Shown here: positions 15,439 to 24,964 of the stretch, in pieces
Layout: each line of letters starts with the position of its first letter
Numbering within the stretch: position 1 is the stretch's first letter
Assembly (NCBI RefSeq): GCF_002234535.1
Contig: NZ_CP022521.1
Span: 1,612,001-1,676,000, forward strand
Length of the DNA stretch: 64,000 bases
Source of the DNA: Actinoalloteichus hoggarensis
GTDB taxonomy: Bacteria; Actinomycetota; Actinomycetes; Mycobacteriales; Pseudonocardiaceae
Reading direction: 5' to 3'
The notes under the pieces: generated by a model
What the model saw: the letters and a program-made list of their open reading frames with translations, nothing else
What the model was told of the DNA's origin: nothing
The model's database searches: none
Translations under genes and position numbers: made by a program

Positions 15439-16044
15439 TCAGCTCGGATATCCCTGGGCACGCAGGAGCCGGGCGAGATGAGCCGCGTTGCGCGCGGAGG
15501 TCGTGTTCGTCGAGGCCACGGCCGAGGGCGTCTCGTCGAGATCCTGATAGTCGACCGGCTTCATGGCCTCCCCGTTCCAGTAGGTCGAGCCCTGGGCGGG
15601 AATGCTGAATCCCACGTCGTTCAGGCCTTGGAGCAGATCGGCGATGATCTTGTGCGCGCCGTCCTCGTTGCCGACGACGGCGGCGATCGCGACCTTGCCG
15701 AACATCGCGGGCCTGCCCTCGTCGTCGGTGTCGGAGAGCGCGGCGTCGAGTCGTTCCAGTACCCGCTGCGCGACGCTGGACATGTGACCGAGCCACGTCG
15801 GCGTCGAGATCAGGAGGATGTCGGCGGCAGCGATCTTGCGGCGGATGTCCGGCCAGGCGTCGCCCGCGCCCATGTCCGTCTCCACCCCAGGCCGGACGTC
15901 GTGATCGACGACACGGATCAGCTCGCCGGTGACGTCGTTCTCGGCGAGCTGATCCAGTACCTGCCGAGCCATCAGCATGCTGCTGGAGCGCGCCGGGGAG
16001 GGCTTGAGGGTGCAGACGAGTGCCAGTGCGCGAAGAGTGGTCAT
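15439..16044 (-). CDS. NADPH-dependent FMN reductase / flavodoxin family protein
   Basis: A 201-residue flavodoxin-fold protein. MTTLRALALVCTLKPSPARSSSMLMARQVLDQL gives the first strand and phosphate-binding loop for FMN. ADILLISTPTWLGHMSSVAQRVLERLDA is the second conserved flavin loop, and VAIAAVVGNEDGAHKIIADLLQGLNDVGFSIPAQGSTYWNGEAM completes the fold. It resembles NAD(P)H-dependent oxidoreductases of the iron-sulfur flavoprotein/WrbA-like group. Its start overlaps the preceding gene by four bases (ATGA), so both are one transcript. Confidence 0.85.
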   Translation of the reverse strand: MTTLRALALVCTLKPSPARSSSMLMARQVLDQLAENDVTGELIRVVDHDVRPGVETDMGAGDAWPDIRRKIAAADILLISTPTWLGHMSSVAQRVLERLDAALSDTDDEGRPAMFGKVAIAAVVGNEDGAHKIIADLLQGLNDVGFSIPAQGSTYWNGEAMKPVDYQDLDETPSAVASTNTTSARNAAHLARLLRAQGYPS

Positions 16045-16481
16045 GTTCTGCTCCTGTCGACGTCCTCGTGGAGTTGGGTCAGGCAGCGGACGAACAGCTC
16101 GGGTTCGGCGAGCGTCATGGTCAGCCCTGGATGGCGGACCAGGCCCAACGGCTCGATGCCGGTCACCGGTTCGTGGAATCGGACGCAGACCCCCCGATCG
16201 CCGCCGGTGCCGAAGGTCAGGCCTCGATCCACCATCGAGAGCCGAGGTCCCACCGACTTCGCCGGCTGGAACGGGCCGGTGACCTCGGCGGATCGGAGAT
16301 TCGCCAGCGAGGTGCGCACGCGCCAGGCACCGAAGCGGACATCGAGCCCGTCGATGCCGATGACCACGCCGCTGGTGGTGGGGCGCACACCGACCACGGC
16401 GAGCAACGGCCGGAATCGGGGGGCGAAGGCGAACCGCAGCAGGTACGGGGCCGTCGACGGCCGAGCAGCGTCGGAGTCCAT
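16041..16481 (-). CDS. hypothetical protein, co-transcribed with the FMN reductase
   Basis: A 146-residue protein of mostly beta character (FAFAPRFRPLLAVVGVRPTTSGVVIGIDGLDVRFGAWRVRTSLANLRSAEVTGPF ... GLVRHPGLTMTLAEPELFVRCLTQL). The alternation of strands followed by a C-terminal helix looks like a PH-like domain found in actinobacterial hypothetical proteins, but I cannot name the family. It overlaps the FMN reductase start by four bases. No signal peptide or membrane segment is seen. Confidence 0.7.
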   Translation of the reverse strand: MDSDAARPSTAPYLLRFAFAPRFRPLLAVVGVRPTTSGVVIGIDGLDVRFGAWRVRTSLANLRSAEVTGPFQPAKSVGPRLSMVDRGLTFGTGGDRGVCVRFHEPVTGIEPLGLVRHPGLTMTLAEPELFVRCLTQLHEDVDRSRT

Positions 16482-17073
16482 GCCGCTCGACTACCCCGCG
16501 TGGCACCGCCGAACACATCGACCGATCGATTCCGGCCTCGACCTGCCCCTGAACCCGTGGCGGCGGGGCGGGTGAGGCGGACGGGGTGCCCGAGCCGCGG
16601 CACCACGGCTGGTCGCCCGCGTTCGTACCTCTCGCAGGGCCGTGACTCCGTGGCGTGACGGCCCGGAGCACCGGTGGGGCGACGGAGGAACGCGGGAGAC
16701 CTCCCGACGTCCTGCGCGTAGGAGACCGCGGCACGGCGGGGTGGCGTGTCCGGCACCTCCGCCGCGACGACGTCTCGTCGTACAAGGCCGTGAAGCCGCC
16801 TGCCGGACCGATGCCGGTGTGCTCCAGCGGGTTGGGCGGCGGGTGTGTCGGCGCGGCCGCCCCGCCGTCGTCGCCCGGGCGGTGCCTCTCCTTGCGGCCG
16901 AAGCGGCTGACGACTCCATCGCGGGGGCGCGACGAGACCGCGGGGAACGCCACGATGTCGAACGCCGTCGGCTGCGGGATCGCTTCGAGTCTCGTCCCGC
17001 GCGGCTCACCGTCTGGTCGGACGCGAGCGTGCCTCGGGAGCTCGACGGACGCACCCCCTCGAGGGCGGCGGCG
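16482..17073. other. intergenic stretch, no gene recognised
   Basis: Nearly 600 bases between two minus-strand genes. Open frames here are Arg/Pro/Ser-rich and lack ribosome binding sites. No RNA gene or repeat is visible. Confidence 0.45.
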
Positions 17074-18720
17074 TCACGCGGCCGCCCGCTGCCACAGACG
17101 GAGCACGGCATAGCTTCGCCACGGCGCCCAGCCCACGGCATGGTCGGCCAGCGCCCGGTGCGCCGACCGGCTGGGCAGGTCCCGATCGAGCAGCCCGAGA
17201 GCGCGGGCGCCCGCGACCAGCGCCACATCGGTGTGCAGCCAGGAGTCCGGGTCGGCGAGCACCCGCATGGTGATGTAGGAGGCGGTCCACGGCCCGATGC
17301 CCGGTTCACCCGCGAGCCGGACGCGCAAGGCCTCGGGATCGGCCCCGACGTCGACCGCGAGCGTGCCGTCGGCCAGGGCGCGCGCCGTGGCGACGACGGT
17401 GCGCACCGACCGGGCAGGCAGCCGCAGCGGTCGCTCGGGGTTCAGCGGCTCGCCCGCCACCGGCTCGGACACGCCGCCTGCGATGTCGGCAGGCGAGGGG
17501 AAGAGGCGATCGAGACCGGCGAAGGACGAGGAGTAGGGCCTGCCGAGCACGGCGGCGAGGCGGGTCAGGTGGGTCCGGGCCGCCGCCACCGAGATCTGTT
17601 GCCCCACGATCGCGCGGATGACCAGTTCGTGCGGGTCCACGGCTCCGGGCAGGCGGACGCCCGGTGTGGCCGCGACGAGCGGGGCCAGTGTCGGATCGGC
17701 CGACAACGCGGTGTCGACCGCGATCGGGTCGGCGTTCAGGTCGAGCATGCGGCGCACCCGAGCCACGGCGGTGGCGACGTCCGCCAGCGACGACAGCTCC
17801 AGCTCCGCCCGGACCCGCCATCCCGAAGCGGGCGTCTCCGTCGCCACGACCTCCACCGCCCCCGGCCCGTGCGGCAGGGCAAGCGTCCGGGCGTATCGCA
17901 GGCCGCCGCCCGCCGTGGACCCGGCGGCCTCGACCCCGCCGACCGCGCGGGCAGCCAGGAAACGGAACAGGCCGGGCGCGTCGAAGGGCCCGCGCACGGG
18001 CAGCGCCAGGTCCAGGCGCACCGGGGCGCCGTCGACCGCGGGTACGTCGACACGGCCTCCGGGGACCTCCCCGGCGGCTCTGCCTCGACCGCGAGACCGC
18101 AGCTCACCGGGCCGGGCATCGAACACCGCCAGGACGGTGGCGTTGAACTGCCGCACCGAACCGAAGCCCGCCGCGAAGGCGACGTCCGCCAGCCGCAGGT
18201 TCGTGCCCACGAGCAGGCTGCGGGCCGTCTGTGCCCGGCGCGCTCTGGCCAACGCGAGCGGGCCCGCCCCGAGTTCGGCCGACAACAGGCGGTGCACCTG
18301 TCGTCCGCTGTAGCCCAGGCGGGCGGCCAGGCTCTCCACCCCTTCCCGGTCCACGACGCCGTCCGCGATCAGTCGCATGGCGCGCCCGGCGAGATCCCGA
18401 CGCAGATCCCACTCCGGGGTGCCGGGCGCGGCCTCGGGCAGGCAGCGTTTGCATGCCCGGTATCCCGCCTCGTGCGCGGCCGCCGAGGTCAGGAAGAACG
18501 TCACGTTCCGCATCTTCGGCGTGCGCGCCGGGCACGAGGGGCGGCAGTAGACGCCGGTCGAGGACACCGCCGTGAAGAACTGGCCGTCGAAGCGGGTGTC
18601 GCGGGCGTCGATCGCCCGGTATCGCTCGGCGAACGACGGATCGCCCAGCACGCAGTACGCGCCCGCCTCGCCGCCGGTTCGTCGGGGCCTCGACCGGGCG
18701 GCCACACCACGCTCAGACAT
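17074..18720 (-). CDS. alkA: bifunctional Ada regulator - AlkA DNA-3-methyladenine glycosylase
   Basis: A 548-residue fusion. Residues about 20-105 form the Ada zinc domain ([20 protein letters not shown] with the methyl-accepting Cys, and ACKRCLPE completing the four-Cys zinc site). Residues about 110-215 form an AraC-type helix-turn-helix ([47 protein letters not shown]). The rest is an AlkA N-domain and an HhH-GPD glycosylase ([55 protein letters not shown], with the catalytic Asp in the last motif). It should sense methyl phosphotriesters, activate transcription, and excise alkylated bases. The separate O6-methylguanine methyltransferase usually paired with it is not within the window. 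Two other in-frame starts lie just upstream; the chosen ATG has GGAGAG before it. Confidence 0.92.
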   Translation of the reverse strand: MSERGVAARSRPRRTGGEAGAYCVLGDPSFAERYRAIDARDTRFDGQFFTAVSSTGVYCRPSCPARTPKMRNVTFFLTSAAAHEAGYRACKRCLPEAAPGTPEWDLRRDLAGRAMRLIADGVVDREGVESLAARLGYSGRQVHRLLSAELGAGPLALARARRAQTARSLLVGTNLRLADVAFAAGFGSVRQFNATVLAVFDARPGELRSRGRGRAAGEVPGGRVDVPAVDGAPVRLDLALPVRGPFDAPGLFRFLAARAVGGVEAAGSTAGGGLRYARTLALPHGPGAVEVVATETPASGWRVRAELELSSLADVATAVARVRRMLDLNADPIAVDTALSADPTLAPLVAATPGVRLPGAVDPHELVIRAIVGQQISVAAARTHLTRLAAVLGRPYSSSFAGLDRLFPSPADIAGGVSEPVAGEPLNPERPLRLPARSVRTVVATARALADGTLAVDVGADPEALRVRLAGEPGIGPWTASYITMRVLADPDSWLHTDVALVAGARALGLLDRDLPSRSAHRALADHAVGWAPWRSYAVLRLWQRAAA

Positions 18721-19071
18721 CACACTCTCCATTCGCCCCGCCGGACAGACCCCGGATCGATCCGGCCTGTTCCGCCTGCCGTCGCCGTCGCGGCCGCGTC
18801 GCCCGAGAACAGCGCCGTGCGATCCCGCCGGGTCGGACTCCGCGCCGGCGGGCCCGGCGCCGCCGCCGTCCGCACGGCGTTGTCGACCTCCGCCGCGCCG
18901 GAACCTGCCCGGACAGGCCGGGCAAGGGGCCCGCACCGGTCCCCAACGCGGTGTTCACGAGACCCATTCCACCGCCGATCCCACGCCCGGTCTGGCGGGA
19001 ATCGGACACGAGTGTGTGTGGGCTCGGGCCGGCGGAGGACGACCGAACCGACCGGGGGTACATTGCCGGCG
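18721..19071. other. divergent intergenic region of ada-alkA and a small membrane protein
   Basis: 350 bases containing both promoters. GGGGGTAC lies about 17 bases before the membrane-protein ATG, but no clear -35 partner was found. No gene is recognised. Confidence 0.4.
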
Positions 19072-19554
19072 ATGCTGAAGTGGATCTGGTGGCTGACGGC
19101 GCCCGCCATCGCCGCATTGCTGATCGTCCTCGCGGTGCGGGACGCCAGGCCCGCCTACGAGGCGGCCTTCGGCTCCGGCACGGACGGTGTCTTCACCGTG
19201 ACCAGGGTGGTGAGCGGCGGCCGCGGCCACGCGGCCCCGTACGGCGACTTCGTTCCCGACGACGGCTCCGCACGACGCCTCGACGTGGCGCTCGTGCCGG
19301 GCGGCTCCCTGGAGCCGGGGGAGCGGATCACCGCCGTCGACACCGGCCATCCCCGAGGCGTCTACCCGGCGGGCGGCTCCGCCGACTGGCTGATCCTCAC
19401 CGTCGTCGGCGGGGTGGGCGTGCTGCTGCTCCTCGCCTGGGCGGGCACGGTGGTCCGGGTCTTCGTGCGCCGCTGGGCGATGGGGGGCGCGGTGGGGGCA
19501 TCGACGTCCCCGGCGAAGCCCGTGCGGGTGCCGCCGGGAAACGGCAGAACGTAG
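19072..19554 (+). CDS. small membrane protein with extracytoplasmic beta domain
   Basis: A 160-residue protein with one N-terminal membrane helix (WWLTAPAIAALLIVLAV, residues about 6-22), a central soluble region of about 85 residues (GVFTVTRVVSGGRGHAAPYGDFVPDDG ... VALVPGGSLEPGERITAVDTGHPRGVYPAG) and a second helix (WLILTVVGGVGVLLLLAWAGTVVRVFV, about residues 108-134). The central part, between two helices, reads like a small beta domain facing the outside. I cannot name a family or function. The ATG has only a weak GG-rich ribosome site. Confidence 0.7.
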   Translation: MLKWIWWLTAPAIAALLIVLAVRDARPAYEAAFGSGTDGVFTVTRVVSGGRGHAAPYGDFVPDDGSARRLDVALVPGGSLEPGERITAVDTGHPRGVYPAGGSADWLILTVVGGVGVLLLLAWAGTVVRVFVRRWAMGGAVGASTSPAKPVRVPPGNGRT

Positions 19555-20506
19555 CGCGGTGGCGCTGAGGGTTCCCACATCTCTTCCGCGTGCGTCGCCT
19601 TATCCGCGCCCCTGCCACGATCGCCGGCGAGTTCGACGAACCTTCCCGCCGGCCGAGGCCGGATCGCCGAGCGCGGCCGCCACTACGACGAATGCACCAG
19701 GCTGGTTCAGACTCCACTGCACCGAAGCCGTGCCACTGTGCCTGCTCGAAACCGAACAAGGCCGCCACTCGCCGAGTCGTGGTACCGGACTCCCGTATCG
19801 AGGCGGTCGAGATCGGAACGACCAGGCCCCGTGCTCGCCTCGATGACTGCCCGTCGCCGGCACACAGCCCCCCTGCGGCTTCGCGGACATCGACGACCCG
19901 CTGCGGCGCATCGCCTACCGAGCCTTCTCGGATGACCGACCGTACCGACGACGCCGTCCACGTCGCGCTGACAGCGCCGTTCGACACCGTGTTCGGCGCC
20001 GGGGTGCGGCCACCGCCCTCGCCCGCCACGTGGAAGGCGAGAACGGGGCCGCTCGAACCGGGAACGTCGCTGTGTGAACAACGGCGCTCTGGTGCCCCCG
20101 GCGGGAGTGCCGAAGGACGGGAACAGTGCTGACCAGCTGGCTTCGTACCGGCAGCCTGGTAGTCGAATCACGTTCCGAGTCGTCTACGCACCCGTGACGG
20201 CCACCTGCGGCGGGACGACGGGACTTCGCTCGCGGGCGGCTCGACTGTCCACAACCTCATGCGGCCGATGGCGGGAGACCGTCGGGCACGTCGACGAGCG
20301 ATGCGCCGCGGATCGTCCGGTTCGAACGGAGAATCGTGAACTGCGGCTCGTCAACGAGATCCTCCGGCGTGAGTTCACGCCGGACCCGGCGCCGAGCTTT
20401 CCTCCTGCCCATAGCTTCCACCATGGACATCCCATTCCGGGACCACGCGCGTCCCTGATCTCAGGTGCCCCTCGAACGGGGGCAAGCCGTCGTACGCGGG
20501 GGCGTG
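19555..20506. other. 950-bp region without an intact gene
   Basis: This stretch is less GC-biased than its neighbours and holds no intact gene with a good start. Apart from the IS3-like orfA scrap at 20290-20385 I recognise nothing. It probably marks the left part of the accessory, decaying region that runs to the tRNA-Arg at 33.8 kb. Confidence 0.45.
20290..20385 (+). pseudogene. remnant of an IS3-family transposase OrfA
   Basis: In one frame the translation ENRELRLVNEILRREF matches the leucine-zipper end of IS3-family OrfA proteins (pattern ENRELRRANEILK). The preceding residues vaguely fit the upstream helix. No OrfB or terminal repeats remain. The match is short, so the assignment is tentative. 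Confidence 0.4.
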
Positions 20507-20716
20507 TCAGGCCTCGCTGTCGAGCATCGCGGCGGTCAGGACGTCGCCTCCGACGCCCCAGCCGCCGTCCTCGACCTCGTCGACGAGCACGACCGTGGTC
20601 GGCCGGGCGCGTTCTCCGTAGATCTCGACGTACAGCTCGGTGGTTCGCTCGACGATCTTCTTCTTGTCCTCGGCGCCGATGGTGCCCGCAGGGACCTTGA
20701 AGTTGGCGAATGGCAC
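20507..20716 (-). CDS. 4-oxalocrotonate tautomerase-family protein
   Basis: A 69-residue tautomerase-superfamily protein. MPFANFKVP places the catalytic proline at residue 2 after Met removal. GTIGAEDKKKIVERTTELYVEIYGERARPTTVVLVDEVEDGGWGVGGDVL is the usual helix then strand, with VLVDEV in the conserved position. Members assemble as hexamers or dimers and shift keto-enol double bonds or act on related small acids. It lies 31 bases downstream of an SDR gene on the same strand, so the pair is probably one operon opposed to the XRE regulator at 21584. Confidence 0.88.
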   Translation of the reverse strand: MPFANFKVPAGTIGAEDKKKIVERTTELYVEIYGERARPTTVVLVDEVEDGGWGVGGDVLTAAMLDSEA

Positions 20717-20747
20717 AGGTGTTCTCCTCGTCGTCGTTCAGTGGGTG

Positions 20748-21497
20748 TCAGACCAGGCCGCCGTTGGCGCGCAGGATCTGGCCGTTGACCCAGCGGCCCT
20801 CGGGACCGGTCAGGAAGGCGATGACGCCCGCGATGTCCTCCGGGGTGCCCAGTCGCTCCAGTGGCGGCGCCTTGGACAGCGCCGCCACCTGTTCCTCGGT
20901 TTTGCCGTCCAGGAACAGCTCGGTGGCCGTCGGGCCGGGCGCGACCGTGTTGACGGTGATCCCGCGTCCGCGCAGCTCGCGGGCGAGGATCAGGGTGATC
21001 GCCTCGACAGCGCCCTTGCTCGCGACGTACGCGCCGTAGCCGGGGACCCGCGTGCCCACCACGGAGGTCGAGAAGCTGACGAAGGCGCCGCCCGTGCGCA
21101 GCCGTTGAGCGGCCTGCCGCGCGACGACGAAGGTGCCGCGGATGTTGACGCGGTGCAACCGGTCCAGCACGTCCAGGTCAAGCTCGGCGATGGGGGACAG
21201 GGCGAGGCGGCCCGCGGAGTTGACCACGACGTCAACGCCCCCGTACTCGGTTTCGGCGCGGTCGAACAGCTCCGCCACCGCGGTCTCGTCGGCCACGTCG
21301 GCGCGGACCGCGGTCGCGTTCCCACCCGCGGCGATGATCGCGTGCACGGTCTCCGCCGCGGCGTTGTCGTCGCCGGCGTAGTTGACGACGACGGCCAGTC
21401 CGTCCGCGGCGAGCCTGCGGGCGACCGCCCGGCCGATGCCGCGCGAACCCCCGGTGACGATGGCGACTCGTCCGACAGCGAGGTCGGTGTTTGTCAT
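20748..21497 (-). CDS. short-chain dehydrogenase/reductase (FabG-like)
   Basis: A 249-residue classical SDR: TGGSRGIGRAVARRLA cofactor loop near residue 16, VVVNSAGRL, catalytic Ser in VSFSTSVVG, YVASKGAVEAITLILARELRGRGITVNTVAPGPTATELF with the Tyr-x3-Lys, and the C-terminal EDIAGVIAFLTGPEGRWVNGQILRANGGLV. It would oxidise or reduce a carbonyl with NAD(P). The intergenic space of 86 bases to the divergent XRE regulator must hold both promoters, which strongly suggests local control by that regulator. Confidence 0.92.
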   Translation of the reverse strand: MTNTDLAVGRVAIVTGGSRGIGRAVARRLAADGLAVVVNYAGDDNAAAETVHAIIAAGGNATAVRADVADETAVAELFDRAETEYGGVDVVVNSAGRLALSPIAELDLDVLDRLHRVNIRGTFVVARQAAQRLRTGGAFVSFSTSVVGTRVPGYGAYVASKGAVEAITLILARELRGRGITVNTVAPGPTATELFLDGKTEEQVAALSKAPPLERLGTPEDIAGVIAFLTGPEGRWVNGQILRANGGLV

Positions 21498-21583
21498 GCC
21501 TCCACCGTGCAGGACCGTGCGGACCGGTGACAGGGGACGCCGTCCCATGTGTCCGTGGCCCGCTGCGCTGCAGACTGGAGGAC

Positions 21584-22441
21584 ATGAACGCGATGAAGTA
21601 CGCCGAGCTGGGCGCGTTCCTCCGCTCGCGGCGTGAGCGCATCCGCCCCGAGGAGGTCGGACTGGTCTCCGGGCCGCGACGGCGCGTGCCGGGACTGCGC
21701 CGCGAGGAGGTCGCCCACCTCGCCGGGGCGTCGGCGGACTACTACAACGAGGTGGAACGCGGAGCCGGGTCGCAACCGTCGGAACAGATGCTGGCGGCGC
21801 TGGCGCGTGCGTTGCGCCTGACCGCCGACGAGCGCGACCACCTCTACCACCTGGCCAACCGTCCGGTGCCGCGTGGCGGCGCGGGCTCGCACGTGCACCC
21901 CGGAATGCTCGACCTGCTCACCCGGTTGACCTCCACCCCCGCGCAGGTGATCACCGACCTGCACGTGACGCTCGTGCAGAACCCGCTCGCCATCGCGCTG
22001 CTCGGGGACCACTCCCGCTTCCGGGGCGAGGAAGCCAGTTTCGTCCACCGCTGGTTCACCGACCCCGAGGCGCGGCGGCTCTACCCCGAGGAGGACCACC
22101 CGGCCCAGTCCAAGGCGTTCGCCGCCGACCTGCGGGCCGCCGCCGCACGCCGCGACGCCAAGGACACCGGGGCGAGCGCGCTCGTCGCCGGACTTCTCGA
22201 CCGCTCCGCCGAGTTCGCCGGGCTGTGGGCCGAGCATGACGTGGCGTTCCGCCGCGACGACCGCAAGCGCATCGACCATCCCGTGCTCGGGCTGGTCGAG
22301 GTCAACTGTCTCACCCTGTTCAGCGAGGACGGTCGTCAGCGTCTGCTGTGGTTCACCCCCGTGCTGGGCACCGACAGCGTCGACAGATTGGAGCTGCTCG
22401 CCGTCATCGGCACCCAGGAGTTCACGCCGCACCCCGACTAG
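21584..22441 (+). CDS. XRE-family regulator with MmyB-like ligand domain
   Basis: A 285-residue regulator. The helix-turn-helix (LGAFLRSRRERIRPEEVGL, RRRVPGLRREEVAHLAGASADYYNEVERGAGSQPSEQML) fills residues about 5-80, followed by the MmyB-type ligand domain (TPAQVITDLHVTLVQNPLAIALLGDHSRFRGEEASFVHRWFTDPEARRLYPEED ... DHPVLGLVEVNCLTLFSEDGRQRLLWFTPVLGTDS). Such proteins often repress or activate a divergent dehydrogenase and sense a small, perhaps fatty-acid-like, ligand. It is divergent from SDR/tautomerase. GGAGG directly precedes the ATG. A paralogue with the same arrangement is at 29114. Confidence 0.9.
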   Translation: MNAMKYAELGAFLRSRRERIRPEEVGLVSGPRRRVPGLRREEVAHLAGASADYYNEVERGAGSQPSEQMLAALARALRLTADERDHLYHLANRPVPRGGAGSHVHPGMLDLLTRLTSTPAQVITDLHVTLVQNPLAIALLGDHSRFRGEEASFVHRWFTDPEARRLYPEEDHPAQSKAFAADLRAAAARRDAKDTGASALVAGLLDRSAEFAGLWAEHDVAFRRDDRKRIDHPVLGLVEVNCLTLFSEDGRQRLLWFTPVLGTDSVDRLELLAVIGTQEFTPHPD

Positions 22442-22883
22442 TCGTACCGCCCAGCGTGCCGTCGAACAGTGGTTCCGGCAAGCCGCGCGGCGACGACCCG
22501 GATCACGCCGGGATACTCCAGACCACCACGTGGAACTGGTGCGGAGGGCGTGGCCTCGGGAACTCGCGATAATGCCGGCGCCGGTCGTCAAGATGCGGCG
22601 AGTGGAGGCGACAGGAGAGGGTGAGCGGAAACGCGATGCCAGCGCGGCAACACCGTGTTCACCGGGCAGACGGCGCCGATGCAGCTCTGGTAGGTCCCGT
22701 GACGGCAGGGACGGCATCGTCCGCGGGAAGCGCAGGACCAGCAGTCCGGTGCGCCGGCAGCCTGCGCCGTGCTCACGTCTCCATACCTGGAACGTAGCGT
22801 CGACCGGCGTAGATTCTCGAGAGGACCAAGTCCAGATCGAGGCACCGTTCAGCGGAACGCCCGATATAATGAGAGGTGCTTCA
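22442..22883. other. intergenic stretch with a Cys-rich open frame
   Basis: No convincing gene. On the minus strand, around 22620-22790, one frame reads DCWSCASRGRCRPC and then two further Cys (C-x2-C-x5-C-x2-C-x7-C-x4-C), like a zinc-ribbon fragment, but it lacks a proper start. It may be a scrap of a lost gene. Confidence 0.3.
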
Positions 22884-23714
22884 GTGGATCGACTCGACGT
22901 GCATGTCGGCGGAACGAGAGTCGCCTACCTGAAAAGCTCGGCCGACGACGACGCTCGGGCGGTTGTGTTCGTCCACGGCAATTCCTCGTCAGCTCGTACG
23001 TGGCTCCCGCAATTGACCGGTGATCTCGGGCGGCGGTTCCGCTGCTTCGCGCTGGATCTGCCGGGGCATGGGCACTCCGATCCGGCTCATCATCCTGCCG
23101 ACTACTCACTGCCGGGATACGTGGCCGTACTCACCGGCTTCATGCGGGAGCTCGATATCGCCGATGCGGTCGTCGTCGGATGGAGTCTGGGCGGGCAGAT
23201 CGTCATGGAGGCAGCGCCCGAGCTGCCCGATGCGGCCGGCTTCGTCGTTTTCGGTGCCCCACCTGTCGCAACGCCGGCACAACTGTCAGAGGCGTTCTTG
23301 CCGAACCCGGACATGGCCGCACTGTTCGACGACCAGGTCTCCGAGCCCGAGGCGAAGTCGGTCGCCGGGTGCTTCGTCGCGACCGGCTCGTCGTTCGATG
23401 TCAAAGAGTTCGTCTCCGACATTCTCAGCACAGACGGTGCGGCCCGCACGGGACTCGGAGCCAGCCTCGGAGCGGGCCGCTTCGCGGACGAGATCGCGAT
23501 CGTCTCGGCTCTGGAGCAACCTCTGGGGATCGTGCACGGCGAAGCCGAGCAGCTGGTGAGCCTCGCCTACCTGCGCAAGCTGGACTTTCCCGCGCTGTGG
23601 CGTGACGAGGTCCAGGTGATCCCCGGTGTCGGCCACGCACTACATCAGGAGGCACCTCGCCAGTTCGCTGCCCTGTTGAGTGAGTTCGTCGGTGAGGCTG
23701 TTCACGTCGGGTGA
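22884..23714 (+). CDS. alpha/beta hydrolase
   Basis: A 276-residue hydrolase. RAVVFVHGNSSSARTWLPQL is the oxyanion region, FALDLPGHGHSDPAHHP follows, VVVGWSLGGQIVMEA holds the nucleophile Ser in G-W-S-L-G, and VIPGVGHALHQEAP gives the catalytic His; the acid is probably in PLGIVHGEAEQLV, where a Glu stands in the usual Asp place. GTG at 22884 was preferred over an ATG at 22869 because GAGAGG is seven bases upstream. Codon use is less GC-rich than in its neighbours, consistent with a separate origin. The substrate is unknown. Confidence 0.86.
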   Translation: MDRLDVHVGGTRVAYLKSSADDDARAVVFVHGNSSSARTWLPQLTGDLGRRFRCFALDLPGHGHSDPAHHPADYSLPGYVAVLTGFMRELDIADAVVVGWSLGGQIVMEAAPELPDAAGFVVFGAPPVATPAQLSEAFLPNPDMAALFDDQVSEPEAKSVAGCFVATGSSFDVKEFVSDILSTDGAARTGLGASLGAGRFADEIAIVSALEQPLGIVHGEAEQLVSLAYLRKLDFPALWRDEVQVIPGVGHALHQEAPRQFAALLSEFVGEAVHVG

Positions 23715-23930
23715 CACGCGGCCGGCCGGGCACAAGCTCATCCGGACCGCCGGCCCAGCACCAGGCCATAGGTCAATCGGATGCCAGAGCGTGAGCCGTC
23801 CGGGTGGGAGAGATGCTCGGCCGGTGCGTCGCCATCGCGCTGCCGACGGGCGACTGCATCGAAGCGCGACGAACAAGCGGCCGACAGAACGACGAGACTC
23901 GTGTGAGCTTCTTCGCCGGGACGTGAGGCC

Positions 23931-24821
23931 CTACTGCTGAGCCGCGTTCCGGAAGCCAGGCGACAGACTGTCGACGAGCCCCTCGAGATCCCGCTCGCCC
24001 TCACGGGTCTGCACGCCCGCTGCCAGCTGCTTGCGGGCGACCTCGACCATGTCCTCGGTGAACAGTGAGTACAGGAAGGCGTTTTCGGCGACGTAGGCCG
24101 TGTCGGAGGCGGGCGGGGTCGCGGCCCTGACGGTGGCCTTGATCGCGGCGACGACCTCGGGGCGCACTCCCGCCATTCGGCGGGCCAGGGCGTCGACGAA
24201 GGCGTCGATCTCGTCGGCGGGCAGCGCCCGGTTCACCAGGCCGTAACGCTCGGCCACTTCGGCGCCGACGAGCTGGCCACCGATGAGCAGTTCCAGGGCC
24301 CGGGCCGGGCCGAGCAGACGGGTCATGTTCACCGTGCCACCGCCCCCGGGAAGGATCGCCAGGGTGGACTCGGGCTGTGCCTGGCCCGATCTGCCGATCG
24401 CGGCGAATCGCATGTCGAGCGACATCAGGAACTCGTTGCCGGCGCCACGGGCGAAACCGGCCACCTTGCCGATGGTGACCTGCGGGAGGTCGCGGATCTC
24501 CGCTCCCATGGCCTGGAGGATGTTCAGGCCGTGGGGGATCACGGCGCCCGGCGCGGCGTCGATCGCGGCCTGGGTGGCGGCGGGCAGGGCCTCCGGGTCG
24601 GTGAGGTAGGCCATGTCGCCGTGAGCGCTGAAGAACTCCGGATCGGCGCTCTGAAACACGATCACCCGGACGTCCGCGTCGGTGCGCACATGATGCGCGA
24701 ACCCACGCAATGACGGCAGCAGCACGCCGTCCATCAGATTGAGGGGCGGGTGGTCGAGCGACACGGTGGCCACACCGTGCGCGACGGTGATCTTGAGGCC
24801 TGCCCAGCTGCGGTAATCCAT
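23931..24821 (-). CDS. enoyl-CoA hydratase/isomerase-family protein
   Basis: A 296-residue crotonase-fold protein: ITVAHGVATVSLDHPPLNLMDGVLL, VIVFQSADPEFFSAHGDMAYLT (first oxyanion strand), TIGKVAGFARGAGNEFLMSLDMRFAA (second oxyanion helix) and PESTLAILPGGGGTVNMTRLLGPARALELLIGGQLVGAEVAERYGLVNRALP. In the last part Glu of the hydratase pair is kept, while the other position differs, so isomerase or hydrolase chemistry is equally possible. AAGGAG lies before the ATG. It is divergent from an AraC-type regulator 143 bases away, which probably controls it. Confidence 0.88.
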   Translation of the reverse strand: MDYRSWAGLKITVAHGVATVSLDHPPLNLMDGVLLPSLRGFAHHVRTDADVRVIVFQSADPEFFSAHGDMAYLTDPEALPAATQAAIDAAPGAVIPHGLNILQAMGAEIRDLPQVTIGKVAGFARGAGNEFLMSLDMRFAAIGRSGQAQPESTLAILPGGGGTVNMTRLLGPARALELLIGGQLVGAEVAERYGLVNRALPADEIDAFVDALARRMAGVRPEVVAAIKATVRAATPPASDTAYVAENAFLYSLFTEDMVEVARKQLAAGVQTREGERDLEGLVDSLSPGFRNAAQQ

Positions 24822-24925
24822 GGTGGCTCCTTCTCGACGAGGCCGGATGTGCGTCCCGGCTCCCAAGACCATATGTAGCGACCAGTGAGGCGAACCATGC
24901 CCGCAACGCTCAGATGATTGATTCT

Positions 24926-24955
24926 TTGACTCATCTGCTCGGATCCGGGTGCTAA
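24926..24955 (+). promoter_or_regulatory. probable promoter of the AraC-type regulator
   Basis: TTGACT (24926-24931) and TGCTAA (24950-24955) are 18 bases apart. The GTG start follows only ten bases after the -10, so the message would have almost no leader. Confidence 0.35.
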
Positions 24956-24964
24956 GGTCACCCT

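Noticed and set aside
20460-20490. Sequence resembling a CRISPR-like repeat (CCCCTCGAACGGGGG)
   Set aside because: Single copy, differs in the loop and lacks spacing partners; only a small palindrome.
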